A stretch of DNA of 64,000 bases from JAENVT01 sp963805445 (GTDB taxonomy: Bacteria > Actinomycetota > Acidimicrobiia > Acidimicrobiales > Ilumatobacteraceae), in NCBI GenBank assembly GCA_963805445.1, contig CAWDUI010000047.1, positions 496,001 through 560,000 on the forward strand, written 5' to 3'. This document shows, one piece after another, positions 39,011-50,532 of this stretch (its first letter is position 1; the number at the start of each line of letters is the position of its first letter). A program made the position numbers and the translations under genes. The notes under the pieces were generated by a model, which was not told the DNA's origin, did not search any database, and saw nothing but the letters and a program-made list of their open reading frames with translations.

Positions 39011-39055
39011 GTCCCTGGATAGCCTTGCGCTCGTGCCATCGTTAACCTTCGACCG

Positions 39056-39644
39056 ATGAGCATCGACAAGCGACTGCTCTTTGGTTCATTGGCAGTGGCT
39101 GCCGCCGCTGTCGTCATTGTCGGCGTCGTCGTCGCCAACAGGAGCGATTCGACCAACTCAGCGGCGGCCGGCGACGACGTGACGTTGACCTCGGGCAACG
39201 ATCTTGCGCCGAGCATCGGCACCAACGCCGCCGTCACCGGTCGCACGCTCCCCCACGTCGACATCCAGACCCTGGCCGGCGACAACTTTGCAACCGCTGA
39301 CCTGATCGGGCGGCCGCTGGTCGTCAACTTCTGGTACTCCACGTGCGCGCCGTGCAAGCGTGAGCTCCCGGCATTCGCGGCCGTGCAGAGCAAGCTCGGC
39401 GACAAGGTTCGTTTCGTCGGCGTCGACACGTTTCCACCGTCGGACCACGAGGAGGCCTTCGCCCGCGACCGGGGGGTGAACTACGAGTTGATGTACGACC
39501 CGAACGGCGAACTGACGACGGCAGTCGGGATAGCCAACTCGCCCCAGACGCTGTTCATCGACGCGCGACGGAACGATCGTCGACCAGACCGGTGAACTCA
39601 CCGCCGACAAATTGGAAGCGCTGATCAGGACCAAGTTGCTGTGA
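39056..39644 (+). CDS. TlpA/ResA-like thiol-disulfide oxidoreductase
   Basis: A membrane-anchored thioredoxin-fold protein of about 195 aa: N-terminal anchor (LLFGSLAVAAAAVVIVGVVV) and the CxxC site NFWYSTCAPCKRELPAF. FVGVDTFPPSDHEEAFARD is a typical TlpA segment. An indel near 39570 moves the end to GTIVDQTGELTADKLEALIR with TGA at 39642. Reduces periplasmic disulfides, most often on apocytochrome c. Its stop overlaps the ccdA start (CTGTGA), a natural electron-donor partner. Confidence 0.9.
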
Positions 39645-40490
39645 TCGCGCTCGACGGTCGATTGGCGACCTCGTTCACCGCCGGGTTGCTGGCCGCGATC
39701 AACCCGTGCGGGTTCGTGCTGCTGCCGACCTATCTCGTGTACTTCCTGGGCATGGAGAACCTCCGACCCGGCGCAGAACGGGCCTCGGTGCTGCGCGCCC
39801 TCAAGGTCAGCCTTGCTGTGTCCGGTGGATTCATGAGCATCTTCGTGGTCATCGGCGTGGTGACCAAGCTGTCGACGAACTGGCTGGTCGAGAAGGCGCA
39901 GTGGCTCTCCCTGGCGATCGGCGTCGGTCTGATCGTGCTGGGCGTCGCCATGCTGTTCGGGTACCGGCTGCCGTTCACGACTCCCAAGCTCGACGTCGGC
40001 CAGCGAGACCGCAGCGTTCGCTCGATGTACGTGTTCGGGATCGCCTACGCGGTCGCCTCGTTGGGTTGCACGATCCCGACATTCACCGGTGTCGTCCTCG
40101 GCAGCTTCAGCACGAAAGGGTTGTCGACCGGCGTCGCTGCGATCGCGTCTGTACGGCGTCGGCATGGCCCTGGTCGTGACCGGGCTGACGGTCACGCTGG
40201 CGTTCGCCAACACCGCCCTGCTGAAGGTGCTGCGTCGAGGCATGGCCTGGTTCGAGCAGTTCGCCGGCGTGCTGTTGATCCTCACCGGCATGTACCTGTG
40301 CTGGTATTGGTACAGCTTCATCACCGACGCCACGGAAGGAGCAGTCCTTGCCAAGGCCACGAGCTGGAACGACAAGCTGGCGAACTTCGTGCAGGACCAC
40401 CAGACGCCTGTCGTGTGGATCGGGGTGATCGTGATCCTCGCCGCGGTGGTCGCCGCGTTCACGACGCAACGCAGCGAGCCGACGTCATGA
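39641..40490 (+). CDS. ccdA: CcdA-like cytochrome c biogenesis / thiol transport protein
   Basis: A six-helix protein that carries reducing equivalents from cytoplasmic thioredoxin to TlpA-type proteins. The two redox cysteines are in LLAAINPCGFVLLPTYL and AVASLGCTIPTFTGVVLG. One indel near 40150; the rest reads GVGMALVVTGLTVTLAF to TTQRSEPTS. About 283 aa. Starts with GTG overlapping tlpA, and its stop overlaps the next ATG (ATGA at 40487-40490). Confidence 0.9.
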
Positions 40491-41107
40491 CCGACCCGTT
40501 CGGCGAGCTGTTGGCGATGAACGGCGTGCAAGAGGTCTGCGAACTGCGCGGCCGCATCGGCTTCATGGCCTACCACGGCGGTTCACTGGAGGAGCAGACC
40601 GACGTGATCGCCGCACGCGCCGCTGAGCGCAGCGGCTCCAGCTACTACGCCGTGCTGCAGCCCGACGACGTGCAATGGCACATCCCGTCGCACAAGGTCA
40701 GCCCGCGCTCGTCGCCACAGCTGCAACGCTTCATCGACCACGTCGCAATCGTGATGACGATTCACGGCTTCGGCCGCCGTGACCACTTCACCTCCGTGCT
40801 GCTCGGCGGCCGGAACCGCGAGCTTGCCGACCACGTCGCCCGTCATCTCACGCCGCGCCTCCCGGACTACGAGATCGTCACCGAGCTCGACCGCATCCCG
40901 AAAGACCTCCGCGGCCTGCACCCCGACAACCCGGTCAACCTGCCGAGCCAGCAGGGTGTGCAGATCGAGTTGCCGCCGCGAATCCGTGGGTCGAGCCCGA
41001 TCTGGGCCGAGTGGGATCACTCCGAGATGGTCCCCCCGATGGCCTCGCTGATCGATGGCCTGGTCGACGCGGCGACCCTGTGGGCTACGGAGCCAACCGC
41101 TCGATGA
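40487..41107 (+). CDS. Poly-gamma-glutamate hydrolase family protein
   Basis: A 206-aa protein of the phage-type poly-gamma-glutamate hydrolase family (Zn carboxypeptidase-like). GFMAYHGGSLEEQTDVIAARA carries the metal His and Glu. SYYAVLQPDDVQWHIPSHKV and VAIVMTIHGFGRRDHFTSVLLGG carry further His residues. Intact, no signal peptide. Coupled to ccdA by a 4-base overlap, an unexplained pairing. Its 3' end overlaps pdxH on the other strand by 23 bases. Confidence 0.82.
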   Translation: MTDPFGELLAMNGVQEVCELRGRIGFMAYHGGSLEEQTDVIAARAAERSGSSYYAVLQPDDVQWHIPSHKVSPRSSPQLQRFIDHVAIVMTIHGFGRRDHFTSVLLGGRNRELADHVARHLTPRLPDYEIVTELDRIPKDLRGLHPDNPVNLPSQQGVQIELPPRIRGSSPIWAEWDHSEMVPPMASLIDGLVDAATLWATEPTAR

Positions 41108-41729
41108 CCCATCCGCCGTCGACGCGGCAGATAACGCACGCGGTCGTGCAGCCGGCTCGGACGGCCCTGCCAGAACTCGAACATCACCGGGCGAAGCAGC
41201 CAGCCACCCCAGTACGCCGGCCGGGGGATCACTTCGTCACGTTGGCGAACGTCTGCTCGAACTGGGCCACACGATCCTCCAGCGATGCGCGGTCGGGCAG
41301 CACCGTCGATTGCGGCGACGACCACGCCCCGATCTGTGACGCCCGCGGCCGGGATGCGAAGTACTCGTCGCTCTCGTCGTCGGGCAAGCGCTCGGCGACG
41401 CCCACCACGCGAACCTGACGGTGCAGCTGCAGCCAGGTGAACAGCATCGCCGCCCGCGGCTCGGCAGTCAGCTGCTGGCTCTTGGCCGACTCGTAGTTGG
41501 TGAAGAACGAAAAGCCACGCTGGTCGGCGCCGCGCGCCAGCAGGTACCGCGATTGCGGCCAGCCCTCGTGGTCGACCGTCGACAGCACGAACGCGTTCGG
41601 CTCGACGCAGCCGGCCAGTGATGCCTGGTCGTACCACTGCTGCCACTGCTCGATCGGATCGTGGTCGACATCGCCGACGTCGAGACCGGCCGTCTCGTAG
41701 TCGGCTCGGCGCGAGGACAGGTCGCTCAT
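41085..41729 (-). CDS. pdxH: Pyridoxamine 5'-phosphate oxidase
   Basis: FMN enzyme that makes PLP, about 214 aa. DPIEQWQQWYDQA, SRYLLARGADQRGFSFFTNY and ESAKSQQL are typical. RPRASQIGAWSSPQS is the FMN/PLP loop. The C-terminus after indels near 41230 and 41125 reads WQGRPSRLHDRVRY and then GGWVIERLAP with TAG at 41087, the standard ending. Start ATG 41729 overlaps the serS stop (TGATG). Confidence 0.94.
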
Positions 41730-43020
41730 CACCCGGTGATCCGCTCGACACCGCGCATGTACGGGCCGCAGCACCTCCGGCACGATGACACTGCCGTCGG
41801 GCTCGCGGATAGTTCTCGACGATCGCCGCCCACACCCGCGGGACCGCCAGCGCCGAGCCGTTCAGCGTGTGGGCGATCTGCGTGCCCTTCTGGCCGGCGA
41901 CGCGGAAGCGGATGTCGGCGCGGCGAGACTGGTAGTCGCTGAACCACGAGATCGACGAGACCTCGAGCCAGGCGTCGGCGCCGGGTGCGTACACCTCGAT
42001 GTCGAAGCTGCGGTGGTGGCTCTGGCCCATGTCGCCGGTGCAGATCTCGATGATCCGGTACGGCAACTCGAGACCGGCGATCAACGCCTCGGCTCGGCCG
42101 GTCATCTCCACGAGCAGGGCGGGTGCTTGCTCGGGCGGAGCGACGGCGAGGATCTCGACCTTGTCGAACTCGTGGGCGCGCAGCATGCCACGCGTGTCAC
42201 GCCCGGCCGAGCCCGCCTCGCGGCGGTAGCACGGCGTGTAGGCCATCATCAGCACCGGCATCTGCTCGGCCTCGAGGACCTCGCCGGCGTAGATCGAGGT
42301 CAGTGGCACCTCGGCCGTGGGGATGCACCACAGGTCGTCGCGCTCGATGGCGTAGGCGTCGTCGGCGAACTTCGGCAACTGGCCGGTCGCGGTGAGGGTC
42401 GCCGTCGTCACCAGCGACGGCGGGCGGATCTCTTCGAACCCGTCGACGTTGCGGTCGAGCGCGTACTGGCACAGCGCACGCGACAACGTGGCGCCGGCCC
42501 CGCGTTGCATCGTGAACATCGCCCCGCTGATCTTCGTCGCCCGTTCGTTGTCGAGGATGCCGAGCGTCTTGCCGGTCTCCCAGTGGGGCACCCGGCGGTA
42601 CTCGGGGAAGTCCGCCGCCAGGCCGATCGGGCCCTTGACGACCGGGTTCTCCGTCTCGCCGGCGCCGTCGGGAGCGTCGACGTGCGGCAGGTTGGGGATG
42701 CGCAGCAACACGTCGCGCAGGTCGCCCTGCACGATCTCGAACTCGTTGGCGAGCACCCGCTCGTGGTCACCGAGCGCCCGGCTGCGCAACTGCAACTCCT
42801 CGGCGCCGTGCGTGTCGCCGGTGCGGCGCAGTTGCCCGACCGCCTTCGACAAATCGTTGACTTCGGCCCGGATGGCATCGCGCTTGGCGATGATGTCGCG
42901 CGACAGCGCATCGAAGGCGATCGCCCGCTCCAGTTGGTCGAGCACGTCGGGCTGGCCGCGGCGGGCCAAGGCAGCACGGACGGCATCGGGGTCGGTGCGC
43001 AGCAGACGAACATCGATCAC
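41729..43020 (-). CDS. serS: Seryl-tRNA synthetase
   Basis: Charges tRNA-Ser and, with selA-selB present, also tRNA-Sec. About 430 aa. The coiled-coil tRNA-binding arm spans residues 30-100. Motif 2 is MAYTPCYRREAGSAGRDTRG; motif 3 is TLNGSALAVPRVWAAIVENY. One indel near 41812 hides the C-terminus, which reads PEVLRPYMRGVERITG and ends in TGA 41731-41729. Translationally coupled to pdxH. Confidence 0.97.
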
Positions 43021-43042
43021 AGAGCGCAGAGGCTACCTGTGC

Positions 43043-43687
43043 TCAGCGGGAGAGGGCGGGGGCGATTTGTCGCGGCGCGCCGTGGCGGCACGATGTGGTC
43101 ACCGGCGCCTGGCGGAGGTTGATGAACTTGCGCCCGGTGCGCAGCCCGTGATCACGGAGCCGGCGGGCGAAGTCGAGATCGTCGACGGTCGTCACCCGCT
43201 CGTCGAAGCCGCCGATCGCGACGAAGTCGTCGTGACGGCACCAGTACATGCCACCGCCGAGGCCGTTGAGGTACGTGGTCAATTTCGACATCGCCATGGC
43301 CACGTCGATGGCCAGAGTGCGGCGCTCGGCCTGTTGGCTGGCGCCACCGCCGATGTAGCAACCGGTCGCCAGCAGCCGCTCGATCTCGGCGAACGTAACC
43401 GGCGACATCACTCGGTCGGCGTTGATCGTCACCATGATCTGGCCGGTCACCGCGGCCGCGCCGGCGTTGCGGGCCACGGAGATGCGCGGGTTCGCAATCG
43501 TCACGACGGTTGCGCCGGCGGCGGTTGCAGTCCGAGCGTGAGCCTCGTCGTGGTCGCCGTTCCCCACCACCACGATCACCTCGGGGTCGGTGCGGATGGT
43601 GTGGCCTGCCCGGGCGATGGCGCGCAAGCTGCGATCCAGATCGGCCTGCTCGTCGAGAGCGGACACCACCACGGAGAACCGTGCCAT
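43043..43687 (-). CDS. Family 2 glycosyltransferase
   Basis: A 214-aa GT-A fold protein. FSVVVSALDEQADLDRSLRA begins the nucleotide-sugar domain. MVTINADRVMSP holds the metal-binding acidic motif in a variant form (N-A-D). MYWCRHDDFVAIGGFDERV is the usual acceptor-side motif. Intact, no membrane segments. It lies 22 bases after the serS start region and on the same strand. Sugar unknown. Confidence 0.82.
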   Translation of the reverse strand: MARFSVVVSALDEQADLDRSLRAIARAGHTIRTDPEVIVVVGNGDHDEAHARTATAAGATVVTIANPRISVARNAGAAAVTGQIMVTINADRVMSPVTFAEIERLLATGCYIGGGASQQAERRTLAIDVAMAMSKLTTYLNGLGGGMYWCRHDDFVAIGGFDERVTTVDDLDFARRLRDHGLRTGRKFINLRQAPVTTSCRHGAPRQIAPALSR

Positions 43688-43769
43688 TCCCTGTGATCGG
43701 AAGGAATCGGCGCTGACTTGATCGCGAATTCACCATCGAGACGTGCAGGCTCGCCTAGGGTCGCACGCT

Positions 43770-44680
43770 GTGAGCGCGGTGGAGGTCGAACATCTGACGG
43801 TCCGCTACGGCGAGCCTCGTCGCGGTCGACGCCATCTCGTTCACCGCCGAGGCCGGCCAGGTCACCACCGTGCTCGGCCCGAACGGCGCCGGCAAGACCT
43901 CGACCATCGAGGTCTGCGAGGGATATCGGCGGGCCGCAGCGGGCACGTGTCCGGGTGCTCGGCCTCGACCCGGCGACCCATCAGCGCCAGCTCAGCCGGC
44001 GCATGGGCGTGATGCTGCAGGAAGGCGGGGTGTACCCCGGCTCGGCGGTGCTGGAGACGGTGCGGCACTACGCGGCGCTCTACGGCACTGGCGCCGACGC
44101 GGCCGCTCTCGTCGAGTCGGTCGGCCTGACCGGCCGGAGCAAGGCCACCTGGCGCCGCCTCTCGGGCGGCGAGAAGCAGCGGCTGTCGCTGGCGTTGGCG
44201 CTGGCCGCCAAGCCCGATGTCGCCTTCCTCGACGAACCGACGTCGGGCGTCGACATCAACGGCCGCGACACGATCCGCGGCATCATCCGGGATCTGGCCG
44301 CCAACGGCTGCGCCGTGGTGCTGGCCACCCACGAGCTCGACGAGGCCGAGCGATTGGCCGACCGGATGGTGATCATCGACCGCGGCTCGCTGGTTGCCGA
44401 CGGGACCCTGGCCGAGCTGCGCAAGGGTCACGACGAGATCCGCTTCCGCAGCGACCCGGGGCTCGATCTCCGCGCCCTCGCTGCGGCGACCGGCATCGTC
44501 GCCGCCGAGGTCGGCCGCGACGAATACGTGATCGACGCCCCGCCGCAACCGCGCCTGATGGCCCAGCTCGGCGGTTGGCTGGCCGAGGCCGGGCACCCGT
44601 TGCACGACCTGCGCGCCGGCGGGCAGCGGTTGGAAGACGTGTTCCGGCGGCTCACCCGCGGAGACGGGGACGACGCATGA
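43770..44680 (+). CDS. ABC transporter ATP-binding protein
   Basis: A 300-aa ABC-2 type exporter ATPase. Walker A is VLGPNGAGKTSTIEVCEGY; signature WRRLSGGEKQRLSLALALAA; Walker B DVAFLDEPTSGVD; H-loop VVLATHELDEAERL. Two indels (about 43815 and 43955) split the first 60 residues. The start is GTG 43770. Its stop overlaps the permease ATG at 44677. Confidence 0.93.
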
Positions 44681-45401
44681 GGGTCGCCCTCGTGCAGCTG
44701 CGCTCCGAGCTGCGCCGCGTGGCCGCAACGGCGAGCAGCTGCTGCTGACGCTCGGCATCCCGGTGCTGCTGCTGGTCTTCTTCAGCCTGGTCGACGTGTT
44801 GCCGACCGGCACCAAGGACCCGGTCGACTTCCTCGCCCCCGGCATCCTCGCCCTGGCGACGATGAGCACGGCGATGGTCAGCCTCGGCATCGGCACCGGC
44901 TTCGAGCGCAGCTATCACGTTCTCAAGCGCCTCGGCACGACGCCGCTCGGACGCCCGCGGTTGATCATCGCCAAGATCGGTTCGGTGATCGCCGTCGAGA
45001 TCGTGCAGTTCGCGGTGCTGATCCCCGTCGCCTTCGCCCTCGGCTGGAACCCCGATTCACCGAACTGGTTGCTGGCGGTGCTCGGCGTCATCGTCGGGAC
45101 GATGGCCTTCGCCGGCATCGGCCTGACCCTCGCCGGTCGACTGCCCGGCGAGATCAACCTCGCCGCGCAGAACGGGCTGTACCTCGTGCTGCTGTTGCTG
45201 GGCGGGATGGTGATCCCGTTCGCCAAGCTGCCCGGCGTGGTCCGAGCCGTAGCCCACGCTCTGCCGTCTGGCGCGCTCGCCGACGTGCTGCGCGATGCGT
45301 TGAGCAACGCCGGCACCCAACCCGGCCGTTCGTGGATCGTGCTCGGCATCTGGGCTGTGGTCACGCCACTGCTGGCGTCGCGCCTGTTCCGCTGGGACTA
45401 G
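44677..45401 (+). CDS. ABC-2 type permease
   Basis: A six-helix ABC-2 permease of about 240 aa: MRVALVQLRSELRRV, then after an indel near 44735 LLLVFFSLVDVLPTGTKDPV, GTGFERSYHVLKRLGTTPLG (the typical coupling loop) and LLGGMVIPFAKLPG. Works with the overlapping ATPase, in the daunorubicin/multidrug or lipid export class. Its stop overlaps the convergent ctaG stop by 4 bases. Confidence 0.88.
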
Positions 45402-46283
45402 CTGACCTTCTCGGGCGGTGCCTGCGTACTGTCGAACTGCGACTTGACCTGATCAAAGGTCAGCGGCGACCGGCGATAGGTGTTCTCTTCTTTCCAGTTC
45501 GTCGCGAAGCGCTTGAAGAAGTAGAAGACCACGAGCGTCCACAGGAAGATCGAGCCGCCGATCTTCATGATCGCCCCGGCCAGCTGCTGGTCGTCGGTCG
45601 GGCTGATGCCCCAGACGCGCACCGGCTGGTTGTAGTGCTTGTACACCACGCCTTCGGCAAACGTCAGCCACCCGGCCGGCACCGTCGGCACCACGCTCTG
45701 CAGGAACAGGTAGATGGGCTTGGCCGAGTCGCTGATCCGCAGTTCCGGGAAGGGGCCGACGACGGGCATCCACATCAACAGCGCGGTGAGCACCACCAAC
45801 ATGTGCAACGAGTAGTGCAACGGGCGCGCTGACCACCGAGGCGTTGACGACCGGCGGGATGTGGGTGACCATGATGACCACGTTGAACACCACCGCGGCG
45901 ACCACCGGCTTGGTCATGAACGTGAGCACTCGCAGGGCACGTCCGGTGCCGACGATCAGCCGCAACAACCACGTCGGGGTGGCCAGCAGCACCAGCGGCG
46001 GCATGAAGAACGCCAGCATCATGTGCTGCAACATGTGCACCGAGTAGAGGTAGTCCTCGCCGATCTGGTGGATCGGCCAGGTGCTGGCCGCGAACAGCAG
46101 CGCCATGGCTCCCGCGAAGCAGCCGATGTTGGAACGTGACACGATCGGCTCGCCCTCGGGCACGGCGCGCGGGCCGATCACCCGGACCGAGTACACGTAC
46201 GCGCCGATCAGGAATGCGACCAGCAGATAGACCTCGGGGTTGGCCTGGAACCTCCAGGGATCGGCGAACGTCACGCCGAGCAT
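45398..46283 (-). CDS. ctaG: CtaG (caa3-type oxidase assembly factor)
   Basis: A membrane protein of the caa3_CtaG family, about 294 aa and seven helices, needed for assembly of caa3 oxidase. STWPIHQIGEDYLYSVHMLQ and HMMLAFFMPPLVLLATPTW carry the conserved His residues; SLHMLVVLTALLMWMPVVGP follows an indel near 45828. Last gene of the oxidase operon. Confidence 0.9.
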
Positions 46284-46286
46284 CGG

Positions 46287-46626
46287 TCAGCTCCCGTCGA
46301 AGAATCGAAAGGTCATCAACGCGGCGATGTACACGAACAGGGCGAGCATGAGGCCCGAGTAGAACAACCAACTGAAGATCTTGTTGTCGAACCTCAGGTG
46401 CATGAACAACGACACCACCGTGAGGAACTTGATGACCATGAGCACCAACAGGATCGGAAGGTATGCCTTGCCGAGGTCGAGGTAGTACAGGGCCACCTCG
46501 ATGCCGGTGACGAACGCCAACGCTGACGGCGACCTTGATGTAGAAGGTGTTGGTCTTGTGGCCGCCTTGGTGCGCACCGACATGCTCGACGTGCTCGTTG
46601 TGTTCGACGTGATCGGTCGTAGTCAT
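46287..46626 (-). CDS. ctaF: Cytochrome c oxidase subunit IV
   Basis: A small three-helix subunit, about 112 aa. The His-rich N-terminus (MTTTDHVEHNEHVEHVGAH) precedes VEVALYYLDLGKAYLPILLV-like helices (IEVALYYLDLGKAYLPILLV in this frame) and FLTVVSLFMHLRFDNKIFS, the family signature. One indel near 46525. Sits 3 bases before ctaG and 10 after ctaE. Confidence 0.88.
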
Positions 46627-46636
46627 CGTGGGAACC

Positions 46637-47227
46637 TCATGCCGGGATCAGGTAGACGAGGGTGAAGATGACGATCCAGATGATGTCGACGAAGTGCCAG
46701 TACAACCCGATCAGCTCGACGACCTCGGCCTTGTCGCCGGGCACCTTGCTGCGCGAGACGATGCCGACCAGTGACATCAACATGATGATCCCGACGGTCA
46801 CGTGGATCCCGTGGAAGCCGGTGAGCGTGAAGAAGCTCGAGCTGAACAAGCTGGTGGTGAAGCCCACACCCTCGTGGTAGAAGGACGTGAACTCGTACAC
46901 CTGGGCGCCGACGAACGTCGAGCCGAGCAGCGCCGTGACCGACAGCCAGATGACGGTCAAGCGATCGTCGCGTTGCTGGGCGGCGCTGACCGCCAGCACC
47001 ATCGTGAGCGAGCTCATCAACAGCACGAAGCTCGAGACCGACGTCAGCGGGATGTCCCACAACTGAGCCGGGCCCGGCGAGCCGGTGTGCCGGCCGCGGT
47101 ACAGCATGTACGTGGAGATCAGCCCGCCGAACAGCAGGCACTCACTGCCGAGGAACAGCCACATCGCCAGCTTGTTGTTGCTGAGCCCGGTCGAGCTGAC
47201 CGGATGGCCGCCGTGATCGTCCGGCAT
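46637..47227 (-). CDS. ctaE: Cytochrome c oxidase subunit III
   Basis: 196 aa, intact, five predicted helices. KLAMWLFLGSECLLFGGLIS holds the conserved Glu. FTSFYHEGVGFTTSLFSSSF and TLTGFHGIHVTVGIIMLMSL are diagnostic, as is GLYWHFVDIIWIVIFTLVY at the C-terminus. Part of the ctaC-ctaD-ctaE-ctaF-ctaG operon. Confidence 0.96.
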   Translation of the reverse strand: MPDDHGGHPVSSTGLSNNKLAMWLFLGSECLLFGGLISTYMLYRGRHTGSPGPAQLWDIPLTSVSSFVLLMSSLTMVLAVSAAQQRDDRLTVIWLSVTALLGSTFVGAQVYEFTSFYHEGVGFTTSLFSSSFFTLTGFHGIHVTVGIIMLMSLVGIVSRSKVPGDKAEVVELIGLYWHFVDIIWIVIFTLVYLIPA

Positions 47228-47254
47228 GCAACGGGCATCTCCGCAATCGTTGCG

Positions 47255-49265
47255 TCAGACACTGGCCAACTCCTTCGGGGACTCGCCACCTGCGGCGGGC
47301 GGGTCGTAGTCGCTGTCGTCGGCGACCGACGGCTCGAGCGACCACGCAAACATCGCCATCAACAGGATCGCCCCGCCGGCGACCGCCAGCAGCTTCGAGT
47401 AGATGATCCCGTAGGCCATGATCGGCAAGGCGAAGGCCACGACCATCGGCCAGTACGACGGCGACGGCATGTGGATGTGCTCGTCGGCGTTGGCCTCCTG
47501 CTCGGCCTGCAACTCCTCGGCCGTGCGCACCTTGACCAGCCGTGGGCCGTCGTCGGTGTCGACCTCTTCGTACTTCAGGTGGAAGAACTCGTCGAGGGCG
47601 TGCACGTGCGGGATGACGTCGAAGTTGTGCTCCTTCGGCGGGCTGGCGGTGAGCCATTCGAGGCTGCGCGCATCCCACGGATCGAGCGGCGCCTTGGCGC
47701 CCTTGCGAGTCGTGTGCCACACGTTGACGAGGAACAAGAAGATGCCGATGGCGAGCAGGTACGAACCGACGCTGGCGACGGTGTTCCAGAAGTGCAGGTT
47801 GAAGAACCCTTCACCGGTGAGCTTCTCCGGGTACACGACCATGCGCCGCGGCTGGCCCTGCAGGCCGAGGATGTGCATGGGGCCGAACGTCAGGTTCATG
47901 CCGATGACCATCATCCAGAAGTTCCACTTGCCCAGGGTCTCGTTGAGCATCTTGCCGAACATCTTCGGCCACCAGTAGTAGAACCCGGCGAAGATCCCGA
48001 ACACCGCGCCGCCGAACAAGACGTAGTGGAAGTGAGCGACGATGTAGTAGGTGTCGGTCTGTTGCGTGTCGGACGGCGACACCGAGTGGGTCACGCCGGA
48101 AAGGCCACCGATGGTGAACTCGACGATCAAGCCGATGGCGAACATCATCGCCGTCGTGAAGTGCAGCTTGCCGCCCCACATGGTCAGCGTCCAGTTGACG
48201 ATCTTCACGCCGGTAGGGATGGCGATCAACATCGTGCTGACCGAGAACACCGCGACGCTGACCGGGCCGAGACCGCTGGCGAACATGTGGTGGGCCCACA
48301 CACCCCAACCGACGAAGCCGATGGCCGCGCCGGAGAAGACCACGAACTTGTAGCCGAACAGCGGTTTGCGACTGAACACCGGCAGCACCTCGCTGACGAT
48401 GCCGAAGCTGGGCAAGATGAGGATGTACACCTCCGGATGCCCGAAAATCCAAAACAGGTGCTGCCACAGCAACGGGTCGGCGCCGGCATCGACGTTGAAG
48501 AACTGGGCGCCGAAGACCCGCTGGAACATCAGCAGGAACAGCGCCACGGTGATGACCGGGATCGCAAAGACCAGCAGGAACTGGACGACCAGGATCATCC
48601 AGGTGAAGATCGGCATCTTCATCAGGGTCATGCCGGGGGCGCGCATGTTGAGCACCGTGACGATCAGGTTGAGCGCACCGGTCAGCGAGGCGATGCCGGT
48701 GATCTGCAAGCCGAGTGACCAGAAGTCGACACCGTGGGTCGGCGAGAACAACGCGTTGGCGTTGGGCTGGTACATGAACCAGCCGCCGTCGGCCGCGCCG
48801 CCGAGGAACCACGAGGTGTTCAAGAAGATGCCACCGAACAAGAAGCACCAGAAACCGAAGGCGTTGAGTCGCGGGAAGGCGACGTCACGGGCACCGATCT
48901 GCAGCGGCACGAAGTAGTTGGCCCAGCCCGCCGCCATCGGCATGACGAACAAGAACACCATGGTCGTGGCGTGCATCGTGAACATCTGGTTGTAGAGGCC
49001 GGCGCTGAGCACGGTGTTGTCGGGAGCGGCCAACTGGGTGCGGATCAGCAACGCCTCGACGCCGCCGACCAGGAAGAAGAACATGGCCGCGGCGCCGTAC
49101 ATCAGGCCGAGCTTCTTGTGGTCGACGGTGAACAGCCACGAGCGCCAGCCGGTGGTGTTCGACGGGCCTGCGGAACACGCCGTACGACGATGATGGCGTG
49201 ACGAATTGCGGTGCGTCGCCGCCTGCCAGGGCGGGGACGGTGGAGGGTCGTTCGATGATGGCCAT
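47255..49265 (-). CDS. ctaD: Cytochrome c oxidase subunit I
   Basis: The catalytic haem-copper subunit, about 669 aa. All ligands are present: low-spin haem His in NQMFTMHATTMVFLF, CuB His with cross-linked Tyr in FGHPEVYILILPSFG, the CuB pair in GVWAHHMFASG, and the two haem His in IVAHFHYVLFGG. A C-terminal extension (DPWDARSLEWLTASPPKEHN and two further helices) is typical of caa3 enzymes. One indel near 49165 hides the link from MAIIERPSTVPALAGG to the first helix. Confidence 0.97.
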
Positions 49266-49277
49266 CTGTGGTCTTCC

Positions 49278-50529
49278 TTACTTCCGCTCGAGCAGGTAGG
49301 CGACGATCTGGTCGATCTGGTCGTCGGTCAGGTTGAGATTGGGCATGCCTCGGTACTTCCCGCCGTTCTGGGTCTTCTGCTCTTCACTGGAGTACATCGG
49401 CTTCTTCGCCGGTGCGTTGCGGATCCACTCCCGCAGGTCGGCTTCGTTGAAGCACTCCGGGGTCACGCCCTTCAGGTAGAGCGCGCCGAAGGCTTCCGGG
49501 CTGGCGTCGTGCAACGTCTTGCGGCAGGCATCGGTCAACAGGTCCCAGGTCGCCCCGGCGAACGTGGTGCGCGACATCAGGTGGGTCAGGTTCGGTGCGT
49601 TTCCGGCGACGACGTACAGGTCGGGGAAGGCGATGATCGGCTTGTCGGAGTTCGTGCCGTCGGGGTTCTCCTCCATCAGGCCGTTGACCTGGTGACAGCG
49701 CGAGCACTGGGTGCGGAACGTGTCTTCCCCCTCCAGCGCCAAGGCATCGGTCGGCTTCTCGGCGGGTTTCAGCTGCTCGCCGACCCACGTGGCGAAGTCG
49801 CCACTGGTGAGACCGACTGCATCCATGCGCATTCGGGAGTGGCTGAGCCCACAGAACTCGGTGCACTGGCCCGCATAGATGCCCGGATGATCGGCCTCCA
49901 TCCGCAGCGGGTGGATGCGACCCGGAACGGCATCGCGCTTGCCGTTGAGCTTCGGGATCCAGTACGAGTGGATGACGTCGTTGCTGGTGATGCGCAGCAA
50001 CACGTGCGTCTTGACCGGCAGGACGAGCTCGCCACTGGTGACCAACGGTTCGGCGATGTCGACATCGCCACACTTCTGCACCGGGTACTCGTACTCCCAC
50101 CACCACTGCTGGCCGGTGACGTTGACGACGCACTGGGTGTCGCTGGACTTGGCGAGCGAGAAGACGGTGCTGACCGTGGGGATGCCGACACCGATCAGGA
50201 TCAGCGCCGGGAGGATGGTGAGGGCGATCTCCAGGGCAGGCTTGCCGTGCGTCTGCTTCGGCATCTCCTGGCCGCGGTCGCGATAGCGGATGACCACGAA
50301 GATGATGACGCCGAACACGATGGCGACCGACGACGCCGGCGACGATGAACACCGGCAGCTGCAGGTTCTGGATCTTCTGGGCGTTCTCGCCAGCTGGCTG
50401 GAACGTGTCTTGCGGGGCATTCCTGGCGCAGCCGCCGAGCAGCGCCGCCGCAGCGACGACGGCCAGACCCACGACCGATCGCTGTTTCACATTTCGCACC
50501 GTACTCACTGGCTGGTCGACTCCGCTCAT
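49278..50529 (-). CDS. ctaC: Cytochrome c oxidase subunit II with fused cytochrome c
   Basis: A lipoprotein signal (VAAAALLGGC) and two helices are followed by the CuA cupredoxin domain: GQQWWWEYEYP, then the CuA loop YAGQCTEFCGLSHSRMRM. The C-terminal part has a c-type haem site, FRTQCSRCHQVNG, and a distal Met in KYRGMPNLNLTDDQIDQI. That fusion marks a caa3-type enzyme. One indel near 50335. About 416 aa. Confidence 0.96.
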
Positions 50530-50532
50530 CTC

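Noticed and set aside
46802..48718. 638-aa open frame antisense to ctaD/ctaE
   Set aside because: Made of E/H/D/Q-rich low-complexity sequence complementary to membrane-protein codons; no start signal.
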